From a virus: a stretch of DNA of 64,000 nucleotides. Shown one piece after another: positions 61,277 to 64,000 of the stretch. The number at the start of each line of letters is the position of its first letter. Position 1 is the stretch's first letter. Position numbers and translations under genes: made by a program. The notes below the pieces were generated by a model. It saw only the letters and a program-made list of their open reading frames with translations. It was not told the origin of the DNA and did no database searches. The DNA lies in IMG/VR virus record IMGVR_UViG_3300044701_002494, positions 32,007-96,006 of that record. The stretch is one strand, 5' to 3'.

Positions 61277-61519
61277 TTAGAAGCGAACTGCCAGGTGAGA
61301 GTGTCCCACACGATCTGCCAGGCGATCACGGGCGGCTGCGATGCGGTCGGCACGATGCTGTGCCTTTGCTGCAGCGATGGCAGCGTCAAGGTCTGCCACC
61401 ATACAGGCACCCAACCCACGGGCACGGGTGAAGGTCATCCCACCGCCGCTGCTGCAACGAAGCGCCTGCCCTTTGCCGTTGCTGTCGGTAGAACGAATGT
61501 TGCCGATTGCCTTTGCCAT
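61277..61519 (-). CDS. Island gene 12, 80 aa, helical
   Basis: From the ATG at 61519 the protein reads MAKAIGNIRSTDSNGKGQAL, then GLGACMVADLDAAIAAAKAQ and a helical, Ala/Arg-rich end (RADRIAAARDRLADRVGH). A longer frame exists upstream but ignores the promoter at 61533-61550. It is likely a small DNA- or protein-binding helix bundle. Function unknown. Confidence 0.68.
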   Translation of the reverse strand: MAKAIGNIRSTDSNGKGQALRCSSGGGMTFTRARGLGACMVADLDAAIAAAKAQHRADRIAAARDRLADRVGHSHLAVRF

Positions 61520-61532
61520 TGTGGTGTGGTTG

Positions 61533-61550
61533 TGAACGATGGAATCATAG
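61533..61550 (-). promoter_or_regulatory. Island promoter element, diverged
   Basis: The minus strand reads CTATGATTCCATCGTTCA: a TATGAT box then a diverged copy of the shared CTCAGTTCA block, before the ATG at 61519. Confidence 0.55.
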
Positions 61551-61586
61551 CACGGGGGCAGGCGGTGCCCACCCCCACGAACGGGG

Positions 61587-61769
61587 TCACCCCCACTGAA
61601 TGCCACGAACGTCGGAGGCGAAGCGATCGGAGTAGATGCCCGCCAACCACCAACCCTCAGAGGGGTTGATCTGTCCAGCGAAACGAAACTGGGGGGCATC
61701 ATCGGTCTTGCGGGCAACCCACATGATCTCACGGGTTTCCAGGTTTGAGCAGGCGGAGTAGATTGCCAT
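61587..61769 (-). CDS. Island gene 11, 60 aa
   Basis: MAIYSACSNLETREIMWVAR is followed by KTDDAPQFRFAGQINPSEGW and WLAGIYSDRF; mixed, with one Cys and several Trp. I do not recognise it. A TTGACC-18-TAGAAT promoter lies directly upstream, and the ATG follows CCGATCCG. Confidence 0.65.
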   Translation of the reverse strand: MAIYSACSNLETREIMWVARKTDDAPQFRFAGQINPSEGWWLAGIYSDRFASDVRGIQWG

Positions 61770-61793
61770 CGGATCGGTTGCGGTTGCTTTGGA

Positions 61794-61823
61794 ATTCTAC
61801 AGGGTCAGGGGGCGGATGGTCAA
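61794..61823 (-). promoter_or_regulatory. Island promoter TTGACC-18-TAGAAT
   Basis: The -35 is plus 61818-61823 and the -10 is plus 61794-61799. The downstream TCAGTTCA block is missing in this copy. Confidence 0.6.
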
Positions 61824-61838
61824 CCCGCCCCGTAGGGT

Positions 61839-62027
61839 TCAGCGGATCGGAACGTAAGCGACGCTCACCTCAACGTAGAGGGGTTCGTCGGTATTGAAGT
61901 CGTCCATCCGCTCCCGTAGCACCGCTGCCTCTGCCTCTGCCTTCTCAGCGGAAGCGTAGAGGGCGAACAGTTCGGGACGGTCGTAGTAGTCGTTGCCCGT
62001 GGTGAAGATGGCGTATGCTTCGGTCAT
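61839..62027 (-). CDS. Island gene 10, 62 aa
   Basis: MTEAYAIFTTGNDYYDRPEL is followed by ALYASAEKAEAEAAVLRERM and a beta end (YVEVSVAYVPIR). A small alpha/beta protein of unknown function, with its own promoter at 62044-62085. Confidence 0.65.
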   Translation of the reverse strand: MTEAYAIFTTGNDYYDRPELFALYASAEKAEAEAAVLRERMDDFNTDEPLYVEVSVAYVPIR

Positions 62028-62043
62028 CGGTTCAGGTGGGGGT

Positions 62044-62085
62044 GTGAACTGAGAGAATTCTACAGGGTCAGGGGGCAGGGGTCAA
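62044..62085 (-). promoter_or_regulatory. Island promoter TTGACC-17-TAGAAT with CTCAGTTCA block
   Basis: The -35 (plus 62080-62085) overlaps the stop of the next gene up, and the -10 (plus 62057-62062) is followed by TCTCTCAGTTCA. This is one of the clearest copies. Confidence 0.7.
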
Positions 62086-62264
62086 TACCCCAGCCACACC
62101 AGGAACTCACCAGCATCGACCCCACCGAAAGCAGAGGTCGTGCCATAGTCGGTGCGGAAGTCATCCCACAGACCGTGCTGCTTGGCAGCGTGTGCCGCTT
62201 CAATCCAATAGATGGTGCCATTCTCAGGGTTGGTGATTTCAGCGATCAGGTCGGGGAAGGTCAT
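62082..62264 (-). CDS. Island gene 9, 60 aa
   Basis: MTFPDLIAEITNPENGTIYW then IEAAHAAKQHGLWDDFRTDY and GVDAGEFLVWLGY: helical, Trp-rich, acidic. Unknown. Promoter at 62276-62316. Confidence 0.65.
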   Translation of the reverse strand: MTFPDLIAEITNPENGTIYWIEAAHAAKQHGLWDDFRTDYGTTSAFGGVDAGEFLVWLGY

Positions 62265-62275
62265 CGGGTTCAGGT

Positions 62276-62316
62276 GTGAACTGGAATCAGTATAGCAGGT
62301 CGGGGGCAGGGGTCAA
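62276..62316 (-). promoter_or_regulatory. Island promoter TTGACC-16-TATACT
   Basis: The -35 is plus 62311-62316, the -10 plus 62289-62294, followed by GATTCCAGTTCA. Confidence 0.7.
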
Positions 62317-62331
62317 CCTGCCCCGTAGGGG

Positions 62332-62493
62332 TCAGCGCCCGTCAGTGTAGTCTCCGATGATCACTCCATTGCAGCGGACCTGAGCGTATCCGTATTCCTC
62401 AGAGAGGTCAAGGCAGAGCAACCATGCACGGTCCTCATCAGTGGTGGTGTTCTCCCAAGGGGCGGAGGGGCAGATCACGTCGTAGCGGGTCAT
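62332..62493 (-). CDS. Island gene 8, 53 aa
   Basis: MTRYDVICPSAPWENTTTDE then DRAWLLCLDLSEEYGYAQVR and a short end. Acidic with two Cys. Its leader and start (TCAGTTCAGACAAAGACCG before ATG) are identical to those of the 65-residue gene, part of a 40-bp repeat. Unknown. Confidence 0.62.
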   Translation of the reverse strand: MTRYDVICPSAPWENTTTDEDRAWLLCLDLSEEYGYAQVRCNGVIIGDYTDGR

Positions 62494-62504
62494 CGGTCTT
62501 TGTC

Positions 62505-62523
62505 TGAACTGAGATCAGTATAG
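62505..62523 (-). promoter_or_regulatory. Island promoter element CTATACTGATCTCAGTTCA
   Basis: Exact consensus copy, 12 bases upstream of the ATG at 62493, with a GATC site just after the -10 box. Confidence 0.65.
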
Positions 62524-62562
62524 AGGGTGAGAGGGGGCAGGCGATGCCCCCGATGTGCCAGT

Positions 62563-62760
62563 TCAGAGTTTGGCAAGGAGTGCGTTGGCGATCTTATCAG
62601 CAGCGCCCTGCAGGTTGTCACGGACGATCAGGCGAAGGATCTCAGCGCCGTCAGGGGTGGAGTGCATTTGGCGGATCATGCTAGGGGTGAAGCAGTCCCA
62701 CGTGATCACGTCAGCAGTCTGCAGGAGTTGGGCTTCGGTGTTAGAGATGGTGTGGGTCAT
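62563..62760 (-). CDS. Island gene 7, 65 aa
   Basis: MTHTISNTEAQLLQTADVIT then CFTPSMIRQMHSTPDGAEIL and LQGAADKIANALLAKL: helical and moderately acidic. Unknown. Shares its promoter and leader with the 53-residue gene. Confidence 0.65.
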   Translation of the reverse strand: MTHTISNTEAQLLQTADVITWDCFTPSMIRQMHSTPDGAEILRLIVRDNLQGAADKIANALLAKL

Positions 62761-62771
62761 CGGTCTTTGTC

Positions 62772-62790
62772 TGAACTGAGATCAGTATAG
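62772..62790 (-). promoter_or_regulatory. Island promoter element CTATACTGATCTCAGTTCA
   Basis: Exact consensus copy upstream of the ATG at 62760, within the 40-bp direct repeat. Confidence 0.65.
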
Positions 62791-62830
62791 AGGCAAAAGG
62801 GAAGGGGTGTCCCCCTCCGTTGTGCCACTA

Positions 62831-62965
62831 TCAGAATTGGATTTCCTGGTCGGTGGGTTCGCCTGCAGGGGCAGTATCATCGGCGGCGATCGTTTCCAGG
62901 ACCTGCAGCAGTTCGGTGCCAGTGGTGGCACGGTTCAGCAGGGAGGCAGCGAGGTCAGCAGTCAT
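62831..62965 (-). CDS. Island gene 6, 44 aa
   Basis: MTADLAASLLNRATTGTELL then QVLETIAADDTAPAGEPTDQ: acidic, helical, with an unstructured end. I recall a similar small protein in cyanophages. No good promoter copy is seen upstream; a weak CATAAC box is possible. Confidence 0.62.
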   Translation of the reverse strand: MTADLAASLLNRATTGTELLQVLETIAADDTAPAGEPTDQEIQF

Positions 62966-63024
62966 TAGAGTCAGAAGGTTATGGTTTGTTGGGCGTCTTT
63001 AAGGGCGCACCCGCTCCCATTGTA

Positions 63025-63153
63025 TCAGTCAGCGATCAACATGTCATCATCCCACTCGCAGCAGGTCTCCAGATAGAGATCGATTTCCTCTGCAGTCCAG
63101 CACTCAGGCATCTCATCGATCTGAGGGGCATCGGTGAAGTAAAGAGCGGTCAT
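63025..63153 (-). CDS. Island gene 5, 42 aa, acidic
   Basis: MTALYFTDAPQIDEMPECWT then AEEIDLYLETCCEWDDDMLI: very acidic with three Cys near the end, which could bind metal or form disulfides. Short acidic proteins can mimic DNA or block host enzymes. Promoter element at 63167-63185. Confidence 0.62.
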   Translation of the reverse strand: MTALYFTDAPQIDEMPECWTAEEIDLYLETCCEWDDDMLIAD

Positions 63154-63166
63154 CGGGTTCGGGTGG

Positions 63167-63185
63167 TGAACTGAGAGAATTGTAG
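63167..63185 (-). promoter_or_regulatory. Island promoter element CTACAATTCTCTCAGTTCA
   Basis: TACAAT box followed by TCTCTCAGTTCA, before the ATG at 63153, close to a palindrome at 63194-63213. Confidence 0.6.
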
Positions 63186-63193
63186 AGTAGCTT

Positions 63194-63213
63194 AGGGTCC
63201 TGATCAGGACCCT
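63194..63213. repeat. 20-bp perfect palindrome with a central GATC
   Basis: AGGGTCCTGATCAGGACCCT reads the same on both strands. It lies between two island genes, so it may be a terminator-like stem or a binding or modification site. Confidence 0.7.
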
Positions 63214-63225
63214 TGTGCCAGTGCC

Positions 63226-63408
63226 TCAGGCGGTTGCTAAGGCGGATTCCATCTTAACTTCTTTGGTGTCGATTAGAGCATAATCAAAGTCACCTTCTTC
63301 CAGTTTCTTGGCATATGCTTCGGCAGCAGACTTACAATCAAAGAGGCACAGGGAATCGAAGGATTCACCTTCATAATCCCAACCACCGATCACTGCGTAG
63401 ACTTTCAT
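63226..63408 (-). CDS. Island gene 4, 60 aa
   Basis: MKVYAVIGGWDYEGESFDSL then CLFDCKSAAEAYAKKLEEGD and YALIDTKEV: an alpha/beta protein with two Cys. I recall a very similar cyanophage protein, unnamed. Promoter element at 63421-63439. Confidence 0.68.
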   Translation of the reverse strand: MKVYAVIGGWDYEGESFDSLCLFDCKSAAEAYAKKLEEGDFDYALIDTKEVKMESALATA

Positions 63409-63420
63409 CGGGTTGCCTTG

Positions 63421-63439
63421 TGAACTGAGATCAGTATAG
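63421..63439 (-). promoter_or_regulatory. Island promoter element CTATACTGATCTCAGTTCA
   Basis: Exact consensus copy before the ATG at 63408, with AAGG and CCCG between. Confidence 0.65.
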
Positions 63440-63452
63440 GGGGTCAGGGGGG

Positions 63453-63641
63453 TCAGATGGCGGCGATCTGTTCCAGTTCCTCAACTGTCACAGGGTTCCA
63501 GGTGCTGAACAGGGTGACGGCATTCAGAACCCGCCCCATCGTCTCAAGATCGGTCTGGGGGTCATCCAGCACGTGATCCATGCCAATGCTCATCAGGCGG
63601 TGAATCACGGCGTAGGTTTCCTTACTGATGGTGATCTCCAT
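63453..63641 (-). CDS. Island gene 3, 62 aa
   Basis: MEITISKETYAVIHRLMSIG then LDDPQTDLETMGRVLNAVTL and VTVEELEQIAAI: helical, acidic. Unknown. Promoter element at 63657-63670. Confidence 0.65.
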   Translation of the reverse strand: MEITISKETYAVIHRLMSIGMDHVLDDPQTDLETMGRVLNAVTLFSTWNPVTVEELEQIAAI

Positions 63642-63656
63642 AGGGTCCGTTGCGGT

Positions 63657-63670
63657 TGAGATCAGTATAG
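63657..63670 (-). promoter_or_regulatory. Island promoter element (partial copy)
   Basis: CTATACTGATCTCA is present, then the block diverges (ACCGCAACGG) before the ATG at 63641. Confidence 0.55.
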
Positions 63671-63674
63671 AGGG

Positions 63675-63842
63675 TCATCGGGCGATCAGGTCGCCTGCAG
63701 TGTACAGTGCCTGAGATGTCACAGTGCGGATGGGTTGCATCGGACCCCAGAACGTGTAGAGCAGAGCACCAACGATCACAAGACGGAACATGGTAGCACG
63801 ATGGAAGTCTGGGGTCCGGGAGCGGGTCAGGGTTCGGATCAT
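63675..63842 (-). CDS. Island gene 2, 55 aa, one membrane segment
   Basis: MIRTLTRSRTPDFHRATMFR is followed by a hydrophobic run, LVIVGALLYTFWGP, likely a membrane helix, then a polar end. Its ATG overlaps the stop of the gene above by 4 bp (ATGA). Membrane-bound small phage proteins may act at the host membrane; this is inference. Confidence 0.62.
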   Translation of the reverse strand: MIRTLTRSRTPDFHRATMFRLVIVGALLYTFWGPMQPIRTVTSQALYTAGDLIAR

Positions 63843-64000
63843 CGCTCTAACTGTGCCAGGGAAGACGGAGCGATGTGAGAGGGAGAACCACAGGAGCGGT
63901 AGAACTCTACCATACGGTCAGCTTCCTCCTTGGTGGTAAACCACTGAGAGCGCCACTCACAGGAGTTGTAGGGGGTTTGGTAACGGACTTCGAAGCGCAT
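63839..64000 (-). CDS. Island gene 1, 53 aa (may begin outside the window)
   Basis: MRFEVRYQTPYNSCEWRSQW then FTTKEEADRMVEFYRSCGSP and a short end. The ATG is exactly at the window edge, so a longer start or its promoter may lie outside. The sequence is mixed with two Cys. Unknown. Confidence 0.6.
   Translation of the reverse strand: MRFEVRYQTPYNSCEWRSQWFTTKEEADRMVEFYRSCGSPSHIAPSSLAQLER

Noticed and set aside
61130-61280. Assembly chimera at the GC boundary
   Set aside because: Considered likely at first. Strand bias, small-gene packing and recalled cyanophage relatives of island genes argue for a real region, but read coverage would be decisive.
61229-61669. Plus-strand open frame of 146 codons in the island
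   Set aside because: GC-rich DNA leaves long frames open on both strands. The promoter elements and start signals are all on the minus strand.
61277-61732. 151-codon version of island gene 12
   Set aside because: It would ignore the promoter at 61533-61550 and overlap island gene 11. The ATG at 61519 fits better.
1-64000. tRNA genes, CRISPR array, integrase, psbA/psbD, phoH
   Set aside because: I looked for each by eye and found no supportable example in this window.

Overview
This window looks like a piece of a T4-like cyanophage genome (a myovirus of marine Synechococcus or Prochlorococcus). I base this on the complete T4-type head, neck, tail and baseplate series, the T4-type replication, recombination and late-transcription genes, and several cyanophage or cyanobacterial hallmarks: a DUF3110-like spacer between gp46 and gp47, a CobS/CobT-like AAA+/VWA pair, a SpeD decarboxylase and very large baseplate-region proteins. 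Every gene I could support lies on the minus strand, so transcription runs from high to low coordinates. I saw no photosynthesis genes, tRNAs, integrase or CRISPR array.

In transcription order: (a) 64000-61277 is a GC-rich island of twelve tiny genes, several served by near-identical promoter elements. (b) 61276-60845 is a regulatory junction with inverted repeats, an AbrB-like gene and a strong sigma70-type promoter. (c) 60844-58487 carries a glycosyltransferase-like gene, small proteins, a possible ATP-grasp-like protein and speD. (d) 58456-35419 is the baseplate and neck region: gp25, gp6, a 3,400-residue protein in the gp7 slot, gp8, a 2,424-residue protein in the gp9/gp10 slot, small genes and a repeat-rich protein. 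(e) 35414-16745 is the head and tail block: gp13, gp14, gp15, gp16, gp17, gp18, gp19, gp20, a small possible core protein, gp21, gp22, gp23, an RlpA-like protein and a tube-like protein. (f) 16638-10000 holds a GIY-YIG endonuclease, uvsY, uvsW, gp55, gp47, DUF3110 and gp46. (g) 9971-4321 holds two possible virion proteins and the CobT/CobS-like pair, separated by terminators. (h) 4299-1 holds a DUF3310-like gene, gp45, gp44 and the start of gp62, with a Dam methylase and two unknown genes inserted between gp44 and gp62.

The parts fit one lytic programme. gp45, gp44 and gp62 load the clamp. gp46/47, UvsY and UvsW do recombination-dependent replication. gp55 should direct late transcription from the TATAAATA boxes seen upstream of many structural genes. 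gp20, gp21, gp22 and gp23 build and mature the head, gp16/17 package DNA, and gp13-15, gp18, gp19 and the baseplate proteins form the tail.

The most unusual points are: a gp15 frame whose only plausible full-length start is ACG; two proteins, one with an RlpA peptidoglycan domain, that begin with T4-style capsid-targeting and gp21-cleavage sequences; a hairpin that sequesters the perfect ribosome-binding site of the gene after cobS; a promoter/start-codon cassette array in a GC-rich island; and a dam gene overlapping the start of gp62.
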